Origin: Phaeobacter inhibens DSM 16374
Lineage (GTDB): Bacteria > Pseudomonadota > Alphaproteobacteria > Rhodobacterales > Rhodobacteraceae
Direction of reading: 5' to 3'
Assembly: GCF_000473105.1 (NCBI RefSeq)
Contig: NZ_KI421498.1
Span: forward strand, 3,205,009 to 3,269,008
Length of the DNA stretch: 64,000 nucleotides
The notes under the pieces: generated by a model
The model's input: only the letters and a program-made list of their open reading frames with translations
Told to the model about the DNA's origin: nothing
Database searches by the model: none
Program-made: the position numbers and the translations under genes
Shown: piece after piece, positions 17,213-26,546 of the stretch
Layout: each line of letters starts with the position of its first letter
How positions within the stretch are numbered: the first letter of the stretch is position 1

Positions 17213-19393
17213 ATGGCCAGGGATACGGGTGAGCAACTGGAGTGGCGGGTAACAGGAATGGACTGTGGGTCCTGCGCGACCAAACTGCGCGGCGCGGTTG
17301 AGCGATTGCCGGGTGTCAGCGGGGTTGAGGTCGCGATGATGGCCGAACGGCTGCGTCTGGATCTGGACCCGCAAGAGGGATCGGTTATCGCCGTAGAAAA
17401 GGCTGTGCGTAAATTGGGGTTTGATCTGATGGCCCGTGGTGATGGCGCAGGGGTCGACCGGAACCCCTGCTGCGACACCCCGCCGGCCGGCGCATCCACC
17501 GCAACCGAGGCACCTGCATGGTATCGTAGTGGTAAGGGGCAACTGCTGCTGGGAACCGGTTTGCTGCTGGCGCTGGCCTGGGGAATTAAACTCTTGGCGT
17601 CCCCTACGGTGGGTCTCTGGGCGTTTATGCTGGCAACCCTGATTGGCGTGGCTCCCATCGCACGCCGCGCCTTCGCGATGCTCCGGGCGGGAATGCCCTT
17701 CACCATCGAAATGCTGATGTCGATTGCGGCGATTGGTGCCTTGTTTATTGGTGCCGCAGAAGAGGCCGCGCTGGTGGTGTTTCTCTTTGCTGTGGGCGAA
17801 ATGCTTGAAGGATTGGCCTCGAACAAAGCGCGAGACGGGATTCGCGCGTTGGCCGATCTCGTGCCCAAGACGGCGCTGGTGGAGCGTGGTGATGTATTAG
17901 AGGATGTTGCGGCAGACAGTCTGCGCGAAGGTCAGATCGTTGTGGTTCGTCCCGGTGACCGGGTGCCCGCCGACGGCGCGGTTATAGATGGGGTCTCTGG
18001 CGTCGACGAAAGCCCGGTGACAGGTGAAAGCGTCCCGCGCCTGAAAGAGCCCGGATCCGAGGTTTTTGCCGGATCGATCAACGCGGAGGCCGTCCTGCGG
18101 GTGCGCGTGACCCGTGCGGCGGCAGATAACACGATCTCTCGGATCATTCGCTTGGTTGAAGAGGCCGAGAGTGCCCGTGCGCCAACTGAGCGATTTATCG
18201 ACCGTTTCAGCCGTGTGTATATGCCCATCATCGTCGGGGTCGCCCTGTTGGTGGCACTGGTGCCACCGCTTGGGTTTGGTCTGGATTGGAATACATGGAT
18301 TTATCGCGCGCTTGCGCTGCTGCTGATTGGTTGCCCCTGCGCACTGGTAATCAGTGTTCCGGCGGCCATTGCTTCTGCTTTGTCAGCCGGGGCGCGCCAC
18401 GGTCTGTTGCTGAAGGGCGGCGCGGTCATTGAGGCCGCAGCGGGCACCACTCATGTGGCTTTTGATAAGACCGGGACATTGACCCGTGGGCGGCCTCAGG
18501 TCACGGATATCGTCGTCCATCATGGCAGCGAGGATAAGCTGCTGGAACTGGCCGCCGCTGTTGAGCGCGAGTCGAGCCATCCGCTGGCAGAAGCGATCTG
18601 CGCGCGGGCGGCAGACAGCGGCGTGGATAGTCCATTGGTACAGGAGGCCCGTGCAGTGCCCGGCAAAGGCGCCTCCGCCAAAGTCGGATCCCTTGTGATC
18701 ACTGTCGGATCCCCGCGTTTTGCCTCAGAAACCGGCGTCATGACAGAGGCCGCCATAGCGCAGACGGCAAAGCTGGAAACGCAGGGCAAGACGGTTGTCG
18801 TCCTGTTCAGCGACGAGGTGCTCTATGGTTTGATCGCGCTACGTGATGAACCCCGCGAAGATGCGGCTGATGCGGTGCAAAAGCTGAAGCGGATGGGGAT
18901 CAATGCGACCATGCTGACCGGGGATAATGCCCGCACGGCAGAAGCGATTGCCGGGCAATTGGGCTTGGATCATCGGGCGGAGCTGATGCCGGAGGATAAG
19001 GTCACGGCGCTGCAGGATCTCACCCGGAGCGCTCAGGTCATGATGGTTGGCGACGGAATCAACGATGCGCCGGCGCTGGCGACGGCTCAGGTCGGGGTCG
19101 CAATGGGGTCCGGCACCGATGTCGCGCTAGAGACCGCAGATGCGGCGATCCTGCGCAACCGTGTCAGCGACGTGGTTGGCGTGATCCGGCTGTCCCGTGC
19201 GACGCTGACCAATATTCGCCAGAACGTTGCCGTTGCGCTGGGGCTGAAGGGTGTCTTCCTCGTCACGTCGGTCCTTGGTATGACCGGCCTGTGGATCGCC
19301 ATTCTGGCTGACACTGGCGCCACGGTGCTGGTGACACTCAATGCGTTGCGTCTGCTATCGTTCAAACCGTCGCTGACGAGCAGCGATAACTGA
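17213..19393 (+). CDS. Zn/Cd/Pb-type P1B ATPase (ZntA/CadA-like)
   Basis: This 726-residue metal exporter has an N-terminal HMA domain with GMDCGSCA (C18, C21) and a cysteine pair NPCCDTPP near residue 85. Membrane helices carry the CPC metal site (C374-C376), followed by the phosphorylated D418 in DKTGTLTRG and the hinge GDGINDAPALA. CPC with the ISVPAAIASALS context favours the divalent Zn/Cd/Pb group over copper. The gene sits behind a MerR-type promoter with a 19-base spacer, which fits induction by the exported metal. Confidence 0.9.
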   Translation: MARDTGEQLEWRVTGMDCGSCATKLRGAVERLPGVSGVEVAMMAERLRLDLDPQEGSVIAVEKAVRKLGFDLMARGDGAGVDRNPCCDTPPAGASTATEAPAWYRSGKGQLLLGTGLLLALAWGIKLLASPTVGLWAFMLATLIGVAPIARRAFAMLRAGMPFTIEMLMSIAAIGALFIGAAEEAALVVFLFAVGEMLEGLASNKARDGIRALADLVPKTALVERGDVLEDVAADSLREGQIVVVRPGDRVPADGAVIDGVSGVDESPVTGESVPRLKEPGSEVFAGSINAEAVLRVRVTRAAADNTISRIIRLVEEAESARAPTERFIDRFSRVYMPIIVGVALLVALVPPLGFGLDWNTWIYRALALLLIGCPCALVISVPAAIASALSAGARHGLLLKGGAVIEAAAGTTHVAFDKTGTLTRGRPQVTDIVVHHGSEDKLLELAAAVERESSHPLAEAICARAADSGVDSPLVQEARAVPGKGASAKVGSLVITVGSPRFASETGVMTEAAIAQTAKLETQGKTVVVLFSDEVLYGLIALRDEPREDAADAVQKLKRMGINATMLTGDNARTAEAIAGQLGLDHRAELMPEDKVTALQDLTRSAQVMMVGDGINDAPALATAQVGVAMGSGTDVALETADAAILRNRVSDVVGVIRLSRATLTNIRQNVAVALGLKGVFLVTSVLGMTGLWIAILADTGATVLVTLNALRLLSFKPSLTSSDN

Positions 19394-19422
19394 TGGGTAG
19401 TGCCGTCAGTCGTCGCAGCGGA

Positions 19423-19617
19423 TCAGTAGTGCGGCGGACGTTCGTCACCGATGACAACGCCGCCGCCACCGTCCTGTTCACGGACAGCTTCGCGCTGATA
19501 CAGCATGGCGACGCGATGGGTCAGCCGGTCGATCTCTGATTGCTGCCGATTGATCACCTCGCTCAGCTCATCGACGGTGCGCGTCAGGTGGGCGATCTGC
19601 TCTTCGAGATGTTGCAT
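19423..19617 (-). CDS. slyX: SlyX-like coiled-coil protein
   Basis: This 64-residue protein is a single coiled coil (MQHLEEQIAHLTRTVDELSEVINRQ begins the heptads) with a glycine-rich patch and the C-terminal RPPHY that is typical of SlyX. Function is unknown in any organism. AAGGAG precedes the ATG at 19617; an upstream ATG would add an unrelated 25 residues. It converges on the metal ATPase gene with under 30 bases between them. Confidence 0.85.
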   Translation of the reverse strand: MQHLEEQIAHLTRTVDELSEVINRQQSEIDRLTHRVAMLYQREAVREQDGGGGVVIGDERPPHY

Positions 19618-19822
19618 TGCTGTCTCCTTAGGTCTGACGCTCTCATATGCGCTGGCGGCGGGCGCGTCCATGCTGTCACAAGTCTGAAACACAGTGCCTG
19701 CATGTGAGGCAGCGCAGAGACGCCTTGCCGGGTGTGCACCTCTGCCGCCTTGCTGTCAGCCCGCCCTTGGGCTAGACCGCCGGGCGAGTATCTGACCCAT
19801 TTGACACCCCGAGGAGGCCAAG

Positions 19823-21310
19823 ATGGCCAAAGTCAAGAAACAGCCCCGCCCCAAGGCGATCACGCCCAAGGGCTTCCGTGACTATTTCGGCGAAGAGGTG
19901 AGCCAGCGCAGCGAGATGCTGCAGGCCATTGCGGGGGTTTATCATCGCTACGGGTTTGATGCGTTGGAATCTTCTGCGGTGGAAACCGTTGAGGCGCTGG
20001 GCAAATTCCTGCCCGATGTCGATCGTCCCAATGAGGGCGTCTTCGCCTGGCAGGAATACGACGAAGGCGGCAATGGTGACTGGATGGCGCTGCGCTATGA
20101 CCTGACCGCCCCTCTGGCCCGGGTCTATGCCCAGCATCGCAACGATCTGCCGACGCCATATCGCCGCTACGCGATGGGGCCGGTCTGGCGCAATGAGAAG
20201 CCAGGGCCGGGGCGCTATCGCCAGTTTTATCAATGTGACGCCGATACCGTTGGCACCGCTTCTATGGCGGCGGACGCTGAGATTTGTGCGATGCTCTCTG
20301 ATACGCTGGAAACCGTCGGCATTCCGCGCGGTGACTATCTGGTACGGGTGAACAACCGCAAGGTCCTGAATGGCGTGCTGGAGGCGATGGGGCTTGAGGC
20401 GGGCGACGCCAAACGTGACGATGTTCTGCGCACCATCGATAAGTTTGATAAGGTGGGCGAGGCTGGCGTACGCGAATTGCTAACCAAGGGGCGTCTGGAT
20501 GCCTCTGGTGCCTTTATTGACGGTGTTGGTCTTTCCGATGATCAGGCTGCGCCCGTGCTGGCATTCCTGACCTCCAAGGGGGCGGACGCGGCCAAGACCC
20601 TTGCCAACCTCAGCGAGGCGGTTGGTAGCAGTTCCATTGGCGCTGAGGGCGTCGGCGAATTGGAGCAGATCGGTGATCTTCTGGCCGCAGGCGGCTACGG
20701 TGCTGACCGCATCGACATTGATCCCTCGGTGGTGCGCGGTCTTGGCTACTACACCGGGCCTGTCTATGAGGCAGAGCTGACCTTTGAGATCCTTGACGAG
20801 AAAGGCCGCAAGCGGCAATTCGGTTCGGTCTCTGGCGGTGGACGTTATGATGATCTGGTGAAGCGGTTCACCGGTCAGGAGGTTCCTGCAACCGGCGTGT
20901 CCATTGGTGTGGATCGCCTGTTGGCGGCGCTGCGTGAAAAGGGACGGATCAAGGCGGAAGCCACTGGCCCCGTCGTGGTTACCGTTATGGATAAGGCCCG
21001 CATGGCGGATTATCAGACCATGGTGGCCGAGCTGCGCAATGCAGGCATCCGTGCAGAGGTCTATCTGGGCAACCCCAAGAATTTTGGCAACCAGCTGAAA
21101 TATGCGGACAAGCGCAATTCGCCCATCGCGGTGATCGAAGGTGGTGAGGAAAAAGATCGCGGCGTGGTGCAGATCAAGGATTTGATCCTTGGCGCACAGA
21201 TTGCCGAGAATGCCACACTCGAAGAGTGGAAAGAGCGCCCGAGCCAGTTTGAAGTGCCACGCGGTGATCTGGTCGCCAAGGTGCGCGAAATCCTTGCAGG
21301 GCAGGGCTGA
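19823..21310 (+). CDS. hisS: Histidyl-tRNA synthetase
   Basis: HisS charges tRNA-His. The 495-residue class II synthetase shows motif 2 around [21 protein letters not shown], the histidine-specific [12 protein letters not shown] (HisA) block and motif 3 in [10 protein letters not shown]. The C-terminal anticodon-binding domain is present. GAGGAGG lies just before the ATG. It is followed at once by hisZ and hisG, an arrangement known from alphaproteobacteria. slyX is divergent. Confidence 0.95.
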   Translation: MAKVKKQPRPKAITPKGFRDYFGEEVSQRSEMLQAIAGVYHRYGFDALESSAVETVEALGKFLPDVDRPNEGVFAWQEYDEGGNGDWMALRYDLTAPLARVYAQHRNDLPTPYRRYAMGPVWRNEKPGPGRYRQFYQCDADTVGTASMAADAEICAMLSDTLETVGIPRGDYLVRVNNRKVLNGVLEAMGLEAGDAKRDDVLRTIDKFDKVGEAGVRELLTKGRLDASGAFIDGVGLSDDQAAPVLAFLTSKGADAAKTLANLSEAVGSSSIGAEGVGELEQIGDLLAAGGYGADRIDIDPSVVRGLGYYTGPVYEAELTFEILDEKGRKRQFGSVSGGGRYDDLVKRFTGQEVPATGVSIGVDRLLAALREKGRIKAEATGPVVVTVMDKARMADYQTMVAELRNAGIRAEVYLGNPKNFGNQLKYADKRNSPIAVIEGGEEKDRGVVQIKDLILGAQIAENATLEEWKERPSQFEVPRGDLVAKVREILAGQG

Positions 21311-21313
21311 ACG

Positions 21314-22402
21314 ATGGGTGATCGTCTGAGTGCTCTGTCGCTCGCGGCGCGGCTACGCATGAGCTTTGAGGCTGCTGGCGCACGGGTGGTGGAACCGCCG
21401 TTTCTACAGCCTGCCGAAACGCTGCTGGATCTCTACGGCGAGGATATCCGCGCCCGTGCTTATGTAACCTCCGATGCGTTGCGCGGGGAACAGATGCTGC
21501 GTCCTGATTTCACTGTGCCGGTGGTCGAGATGCACATGCGCGACGGTGCAGAGCCTGCGCGTTACACCTATGCGGGCGATGTATTCCGCCGTCAGGAACA
21601 TGACGAGGACCGCGCCAACGAATATCTTCAGGTGGGGTATGAGGTTTTTGAACGCCATGACCCGGCGGGATCAGACGCTGAGGTTTTCGCGCTGATTGCG
21701 CTACAACTGCGCGATCTGCCAGTGCGCGCCGCAACCGGTGATATCGGTATCCTTATGGCGGCGGTTGAGGGGCTTAACACCACTTCACTGCGCAAGGCGG
21801 CCCTGATGCGTCATATCTGGCGGCCGCGCCGGTTCCGGGCGATGCTCGACCAGTTTGCCGGGCGCAGCCCGGTGGCGGGAAGCCGTCGCAAGCTGCTGTC
21901 TACCGAAGGGGTGCTGACCGGGCAGGTGCCCGCCATTGGCAAGCGTCGTCCGGCGGAGGTGGATGCCCGCGTTGAGGCTCTGCGCGCCGATGCGGCGGCC
22001 CCGCCAATCGCTGAGAATGAGCTGACCGCGCTGGAGGCGTTGATGGCGGTGCGCGAGACCATTCCCTATGCGTCGGAACAGCTGCGCGACATCGCTGTAG
22101 ACCTGCCTGCGATCAACCCGGCGCTGGACCGGCTCGATGCGCGTACTGCGGCGATGAAGGCGCGGGGCATTGATGTCGACAACCTTGATTTCGAAGCCTC
22201 CTACGGACGCACGTCAATGGAATACTACGATGGCTTCGTTTTCGGATTTTACGCTGATAGCCGTCCAGATCTGCCGGTGATTGCCAGCGGCGGTCGCTAT
22301 GACGCGCTGACGCGGCAGCTTGGACAGGGGGCGGAAATCCCCGCCGTCGGCGGTGTGGTTCGTCCCGATCTGATGCTGTTGCTGGAAGGGGTGAAATCAT
22401 GA
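21314..22402 (+). CDS. hisZ: ATP phosphoribosyltransferase regulatory subunit HisZ
   Basis: HisZ is a catalytically dead paralogue of the HisS core that partners short-form HisG to form active, histidine-regulated ATP phosphoribosyltransferase. The 362-residue protein keeps the class II fold (RPDFTVPVVE, AGDVFRRQEH) and lacks the anticodon-binding domain. It starts three bases after hisS and overlaps hisG by four bases, so the three are translationally coupled. Confidence 0.92.
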   Translation: MGDRLSALSLAARLRMSFEAAGARVVEPPFLQPAETLLDLYGEDIRARAYVTSDALRGEQMLRPDFTVPVVEMHMRDGAEPARYTYAGDVFRRQEHDEDRANEYLQVGYEVFERHDPAGSDAEVFALIALQLRDLPVRAATGDIGILMAAVEGLNTTSLRKAALMRHIWRPRRFRAMLDQFAGRSPVAGSRRKLLSTEGVLTGQVPAIGKRRPAEVDARVEALRADAAAPPIAENELTALEALMAVRETIPYASEQLRDIAVDLPAINPALDRLDARTAAMKARGIDVDNLDFEASYGRTSMEYYDGFVFGFYADSRPDLPVIASGGRYDALTRQLGQGAEIPAVGGVVRPDLMLLLEGVKS

Positions 22403-23091
22403 GCCTGAAGCTTGGGGTGCCGTCCAAGGGGCGGCTGATGGAAAAGACCTTCGAGTGGTTTGCAAAACGCGGGATCACCCTGTCGCGGACCGGATCGGAC
22501 CGTGAATATGCCGGCGCAGTCGCAGGGATCGACGGGATCGATCTGGTGCTGCTGTCCGCCGGGGAGATGCCACGCGAACTGGCCGCCGGACGCATCCATC
22601 TCGGGGTGACCGGAACCGATCTGGTACAGGAAAAACTACCCCTCTGGGAGCAGCAGGTCGAAGAAATCGCAGGCCTCGGCTTTGGTCATGCCGATCTCAT
22701 TCTGGCGGTGCCGCAAATTTGGGTCGACGTGGAAACCATCGACGATCTGGATGCGGTCGCCGCCGCTTTCCGGGCGAAACACGGCCACCGGCTGCGGATC
22801 GCGACGAAGTATCACCGTCTTGTGCGTGAGTACCTGATGGATGCGGGTGTTGCGGACTATCAGCTGGTCGATAGCCAGGGCGCGACCGAGGGGACCGTCA
22901 AGAATGAGACTGCTGAAATGGTTGCCGATATCACCTCGACCGGGGAAACCCTGCGGGCCAACCACCTGAAGTTGATGTCGGACGGTCTGATCCTGCGCTC
23001 GCAGGCCACGTTGTGGCGCAGCCGGGTGGCGAAATACAGCGCTGAGGAAAAGGCCACATTGGGCGACCTACTGGAACGCCTGCACGGCTAA
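22399..23091 (+). CDS. hisG: ATP phosphoribosyltransferase catalytic subunit, short form
   Basis: HisG performs the first step of histidine synthesis, joining ATP and PRPP. At 230 residues it lacks the C-terminal regulatory domain of the long form, consistent with its neighbour HisZ. Visible blocks include GVPSKGRL near the N-terminus, the GVTGTDL motif and the PRPP-binding stretch QGATEGTVKNETAE. A strong terminator ends the operon 60 bases later. Confidence 0.95.
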   Translation: MSLKLGVPSKGRLMEKTFEWFAKRGITLSRTGSDREYAGAVAGIDGIDLVLLSAGEMPRELAAGRIHLGVTGTDLVQEKLPLWEQQVEEIAGLGFGHADLILAVPQIWVDVETIDDLDAVAAAFRAKHGHRLRIATKYHRLVREYLMDAGVADYQLVDSQGATEGTVKNETAEMVADITSTGETLRANHLKLMSDGLILRSQATLWRSRVAKYSAEEKATLGDLLERLHG

Positions 23092-23151
23092 TCCGGGCAC
23101 GAGATCCGAGCCTAATTGGCGAAACAGAGTCAAATTAGAAGCGCAGGAATG

Positions 23152-23186
23152 AAGGCCGCACCGGGATCTCTTGGTGCGGCCTTTTT
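23152..23186 (+). terminator. Terminator of hisS-hisZ-hisG
   Basis: An 11-bp perfect stem (AAGGCCGCACC with GGTGCGGCCTT) and a ten-base loop are followed by a T-run. Confidence 0.9.
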
Positions 23187-23357
23187 CGGTTACGGCGCTC
23201 ACCCGTGGCAAGCATGCTTAGTCCTTGTTTGAAAACCTCCTGTTGGCCTCTACCTAAAGATTGGCAGGCGCATGCGCGCGCAGGCGGGAGCAGTACTATG
23301 GTTTCTGCCAACATGCGCTCAGGCGTTCGCTCCGATACAACAAGGGAGACCAGAAAG

Positions 23358-24020
23358 ATGACAGTGACCAAAGCCGCGACGAAAGCCGCGCTGATCGCTA
23401 TTCCGCTGCTCTTGAGCGCCGGTGGGGCTGCGCTTGCTCAGGACACCAGCATGAGTTTTTTCGTGACCAGCATTGGCTCGGGAAAGGGCGGTGATCTCGG
23501 TGGGCTCGAGGGTGCTGACGCGCATTGTGCCAACCTAGCCGAAGCTGCCGGTGTCAACGGCAAAACCTGGCGCGCCTATCTCAGCACGCAGGAAGAGGGC
23601 AAGCGCGGGATTTCAGCGCGTGATCGGATTAGCAGTGGTCCTTGGCATAATGCCAAGGGCGTGCAGATCGCGGGCAATCTGGATGAGCTACATCTTAGCC
23701 CCAATATCGTCAAATCCACTGGGCTGGATGAGAATGGTAATCTGGTGAATGGACGGGGCGATCGCCCGAATGTCCATGATCTGCTGACCGGGACCATGGC
23801 GGATGGCACCGCTTACTTCCCTTGGATGGAGGGCGATAAGACCTGTAGCAACTGGACCAGTTCCGGCGAGGGTAGCGCCACGGTTGGGCATCATGACCGC
23901 CATGGCGGCGGCAACACATCCTGGAATGCGGCCCATGACACGCGTGGCTGTTCGATGGAGGCCCTTGCCATGACAGGTGGCGCCGGGCTGTTCATGTGCT
24001 TTGCCACAAACGGCGGCTAA
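23358..24020 (+). CDS. Secreted lectin/endostatin-like protein of unknown role
   Basis: This 220-residue exported protein has a signal peptide cut after ALA (about residue 27). The mature part starts SFFVTS and contains the ADAHCANLAEAAG and TWRAYLST blocks seen in bacterial endostatin/C-type-lectin-like secreted proteins, with four cysteines that could form two disulfides. A His/Gly-rich patch (HHDRHGGG) might bind metal. The ATG at 23358 has GGGAGA upstream. Function is unknown. It stands alone and is followed by a strong hairpin and the island boundary. Confidence 0.7.
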   Translation: MTVTKAATKAALIAIPLLLSAGGAALAQDTSMSFFVTSIGSGKGGDLGGLEGADAHCANLAEAAGVNGKTWRAYLSTQEEGKRGISARDRISSGPWHNAKGVQIAGNLDELHLSPNIVKSTGLDENGNLVNGRGDRPNVHDLLTGTMADGTAYFPWMEGDKTCSNWTSSGEGSATVGHHDRHGGGNTSWNAAHDTRGCSMEALAMTGGAGLFMCFATNGG

Positions 24021-24046
24021 CGGCGAAGCAATGGACTAAGAAAACA

Positions 24047-24068
24047 AAAGGCGCCCAAGGGCGCCTTT
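24047..24068. terminator. Bidirectional terminator at the island edge
   Basis: AAAGGCGCCC pairs with GGGCGCCTTT across a two-base loop. It ends the secreted-protein gene and, on the other strand, is the original terminator of tRNA-Pro before island insertion. Confidence 0.85.
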
Positions 24069-24074
24069 GCATAT

Positions 24075-24121
24075 TTGGTCGGAGCGAGAGGATTCGAACC
24101 TCCGGCCCCTGCCTCCCGAAG
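24075..24121 (-). repeat. Left attachment site: duplicated 3' part of tRNA-Pro
   Basis: This is 47 bases identical to 30984-31030. It holds the anticodon loop through CCA of the tRNA on the minus strand, after which the sequence diverges from the gene, so it is a fragment and not a functional tRNA. Confidence 0.92.
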
Positions 24122-24160
24122 GCGAGTGACGGGGGCAAAGATCAGCAAAATAAGGGGTTC

Positions 24161-24199
24161 TGGTGCCGGTCACTGAGCTTCAGTGGTAGTTGGTGCCGG
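24161..24199. repeat. Direct repeats flanking a dyad inside the left end
   Basis: TGGTGCCGG occurs at 24161-24169 and 24191-24199, 30 bases apart. Between them lies a perfect dyad CACTGA-GCT-TCAGTG (24171-24185). The placement 40-80 bases inside the attachment site and before the HTH gene suits integrase/excisionase arm sites or an operator. Confidence 0.4.
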
Positions 24200-24308
24200 A
24201 ATAACTTTGCGGTTTCATTGCGAACAAATCCCGCCACAAATCCCCATACACGTCATCGCTATAATGAAGAATAGAAACTCGATCTACATCCAATCGGAGA
24301 GGATAGTG

Positions 24309-24710
24309 ATGACCAAAAAACCGCACGAAGATACACCGTTGGCGAAATACGTGGAACGCCGGGTGCTCGAACTGAAAGGTCAGAAGAGCCAGTCAGAAAT
24401 CGCCGCCGAAGCCGGATATGTCAACCAGAACATGATCACGATGATCAAGCAGGGGAGCTCCAAGGTCGCTCTGGATCGCGTCCCGGCCTTGGCGCGCGCA
24501 CTGGAGGCAGATCCGGCCTTCGTGATGCGGCTCGCTTTAGAACAAGCGATCGGCAAGACGGCGGCTGAGGCAGTCGTGGAGGTGTTCGGCGAACCCGTCA
24601 CCGCGAACGAAGTTGGTTGGCTGCAGGCGATCCGTGAGGCCTCGAACAACACGGATCCCCGGCTTACCAGCAGATCGCAGGCGGCGATCAAGTCGATCTT
24701 CGGGAGGTAG
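24309..24710 (+). CDS. HTH (XRE/cI-like) transcriptional regulator
   Basis: This 133-residue protein has an N-terminal helix-turn-helix (about residues 20-60: SQSEIAAEAGYVNQNMITMIKQGSSKV) of the XRE/lambda-repressor kind, then a helical C-terminal part. GGAGAGGATAGTG precedes the ATG. As the first gene inside the left attachment site it is probably the island's control protein. The target is not known; the dyad at 24171 and the GTTTAC cluster at 24957 are candidates. Two tiny genes follow closely. Confidence 0.75.
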   Translation: MTKKPHEDTPLAKYVERRVLELKGQKSQSEIAAEAGYVNQNMITMIKQGSSKVALDRVPALARALEADPAFVMRLALEQAIGKTAAEAVVEVFGEPVTANEVGWLQAIREASNNTDPRLTSRSQAAIKSIFGR

Positions 24711-24715
24711 GTAAC

Positions 24716-24859
24716 ATGTGCCGCCAGGAAGACGATCTGACCCCCAACGAACGCGCCTGGCTGCGCTTCCTGCGCGAGGTGAGCAATGACAGTGACCCTC
24801 GGCCCACCTTGCGTCGGGTGCAGCTCCTGCGGCGTCTCTGCGCGCCTCGATCTGAATGA
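24716..24859 (+). CDS. Hypothetical 47-residue protein
   Basis: A short frame starts six bases after the HTH stop, with a perfect GGAGG five to nine bases upstream. The product is charged and helical (LTPNERAWLRFLREV) and resembles no family I can name. The good ribosome binding site and tight spacing argue that it is translated with the HTH gene. Its 3' half overlaps the next small frame. Confidence 0.45.
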   Translation: MCRQEDDLTPNERAWLRFLREVSNDSDPRPTLRRVQLLRRLCAPRSE

Positions 24860-24947
24860 GTTGGACTTATGCTGGGACCACGGTGAGGAACGGCTCGATC
24901 GTTGCGCTTCGCCGGGTCCCGAATACGTCCGCAGCAACAAGCGATAG
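24786..24947 (+). CDS. Hypothetical 53-residue protein with CxxCxxC
   Basis: GAGGTG lies five bases ahead of this ATG, inside the preceding small gene. The product has CVGCSSC near its N-terminus and two later cysteines (LDLCWDH, RCASPG), a pattern that could bind zinc. Small zinc proteins are common in phage and island early operons, but no specific family is recognised. Confidence 0.4.
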   Translation: MTVTLGPPCVGCSSCGVSARLDLNELDLCWDHGEERLDRCASPGPEYVRSNKR

Positions 24948-25915
24948 GGTTGTCATGGGGTTTACATGGGCTGACATCCGACAACCTCAGCGCCGGTTCA
25001 CGTAAACCCCGAACCCTCGAAAACACCGCAAAATCAGCCTTCAGGGTTTACCTAAGATTTACATAAAGTTGACGAATTGAAGCCGAAAACGGCGTTTTTC
25101 ACGAGAAATGTAAACCTCTGTCGGTGAGGAAGCCAAGGAAACAAGGGGCTTCGGTGTCAGTCCAGCACTGTAGAAGAGCGCGTAGAACATCGATAGCGTG
25201 CGTGCAGCATACGAAACGCATCAGAACATGGACCGCGCTCAGCGACGCACACAGCGTGCCTGAGAACACACTATGTCAGTGTCGCAGTTACCGCCCGGAT
25301 CGAGCAGAGTGTGTCCAGAGTGATGGTGCCGCGTGATAGACCGTCCGGCACGTTAATCATGGATTGGGTGGAACAAAGTGCGCCAGATCGTCCAGAGGAG
25401 CTTAAGGACGCGCCATCGCAACCACATCCTGTCCGTTAGCCGTGGATAGAAAGCTCCCATGCCTCACTTTCAGACGCGGTCGATAGATCAGATCACGGAA
25501 ACATTTGGACATTGAAGCCCTTCTCGCCGTGCCAAGTAATGGCTCGACATCCCGGTAGGTCCCGTCGGTGCCAGACATGTGAAGCGAAGTCCTAGGTTTT
25601 TTAGATGGAGACTAGGGGGATGCATTCTGGCGCCGCGAGCAACCTTGAAACGGAAGCTCCCATGCCAGTTGGCTACTTGCCTGAGCTTCTCAACAGCTTC
25701 AGGGCTGCGCATCGCAGGCTGCCTGCTACATGACGACGCTGATAGTCTAAGTGCCGGCCAGAGAGCGCCCCAGCCATCCTGGTGGGCTTTTCGGATTCAA
25801 GGGTAGTGCACCGACCTCCAGAAGCTGGTAATAATTTTTAGCCCATTTTGCGCGTCCCGTGAACGCGGTTGCTATAGTGCCCAGTGGACCGTAAATCACC
25901 GAAGGAACCGGACAC
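24948..25915. other. Island region without a recognisable gene
   Basis: About 970 bases hold no frame with a domain or a good start. The frames at 25124-25336 and 25579-25806 look random. Apart from the GTTTAC cluster I see a 13-base direct repeat, AAGCTCCCATGCC, at 25451-25463 and 25654-25666, and a TATAGT -10-like box at about 25873 before the HUH gene. It may be decayed cargo or hold a replication origin. Confidence 0.5.
24957..25116. repeat. Cluster of GTTTAC motifs in both orientations
   Basis: GGGGTTTAC (24957-24965), GTAAACCCC (25002-25010, its exact inverse), GGGTTTAC (25044-25051), ATTTAC (25057-25062) and GTAAACC (25110-25116) crowd into 160 bases right after the small genes. They look like repressor or replication-initiator sites. 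Confidence 0.5.
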
Positions 25916-26431
25916 ATGAAGGACTGGGCAGGAAAGGGAGCGATTGGCAGAGGAGGGCGCTGTGCTCTGCACCAGCGCATGCGCCAGGAGCTGCGCACCA
26001 AGCTGCTTGACTACGATTTCACGCACTTCATTACGCTGGCATCGAACCACCAGCCATTGGGTTATCTGCGTATGCGCGCTTTGCTGAAAGAGTGGGATGC
26101 ACGTGTGAACCGTGAGATCAACGGGCCGAAGTGGGGTAAGCGGCCGGACGAGCGCTTGGTCTGGTTCGCCTTCCCAGAGAAAATGGACGTGAATCCGCAT
26201 TGGCACATGATTATGCAGGTGGATCCGGACATCGAATCTTCCACACGAGCCGAGCGCACCGAGCGCCTGTTCGAGATCGGGCACATGCACTGGCTCAGCT
26301 TGGTGCGGCAGGGATCTTTTGACTGCCAGGGCGTTGAATCTGCTGGGGTTATCCAATATATTACAAAGATGAGTGCCGAGGAGACACATTTCAATAAGTT
26401 CGTTGTCTTCCGAGAGTTCATGAACATCTAG
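25916..26431 (+). CDS. HUH endonuclease, rolling-circle Rep-like
   Basis: This 171-residue protein shows the three Rep motifs in order. FITLA (38-42) is the motif I type. NPHWHMIM carries the HUH histidines H95 and H97, which bind the metal. QYITK places the nucleophile Y148 with K151 (YxxK). Such single-tyrosine enzymes nick one strand and stay covalently bound, starting rolling-circle replication or transfer. No helicase domain is attached, so a host helicase would be needed. GAAGGA precedes the ATG. No plasmid or phage replication partner is visible in the island. Assignment rests on motifs, not on a match. Confidence 0.72.
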   Translation: MKDWAGKGAIGRGGRCALHQRMRQELRTKLLDYDFTHFITLASNHQPLGYLRMRALLKEWDARVNREINGPKWGKRPDERLVWFAFPEKMDVNPHWHMIMQVDPDIESSTRAERTERLFEIGHMHWLSLVRQGSFDCQGVESAGVIQYITKMSAEETHFNKFVVFREFMNI

Positions 26432-26546
26432 GTGACCGCCAGGGGCCTGTCTGCAACGCTGCAGGTGACCAGCAATTTCCTTTACAGTCGACTTCTTATG
26501 CGGCCTACTTTTGGGCGGTAATGGTGTTATGGTGTTCTATGGTTTC

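Noticed and set aside
24075-24121. A second tRNA-Pro
   Set aside because: Only the 3' portion matches; the 5' half and D-arm are missing, so it is an attachment-site remnant.
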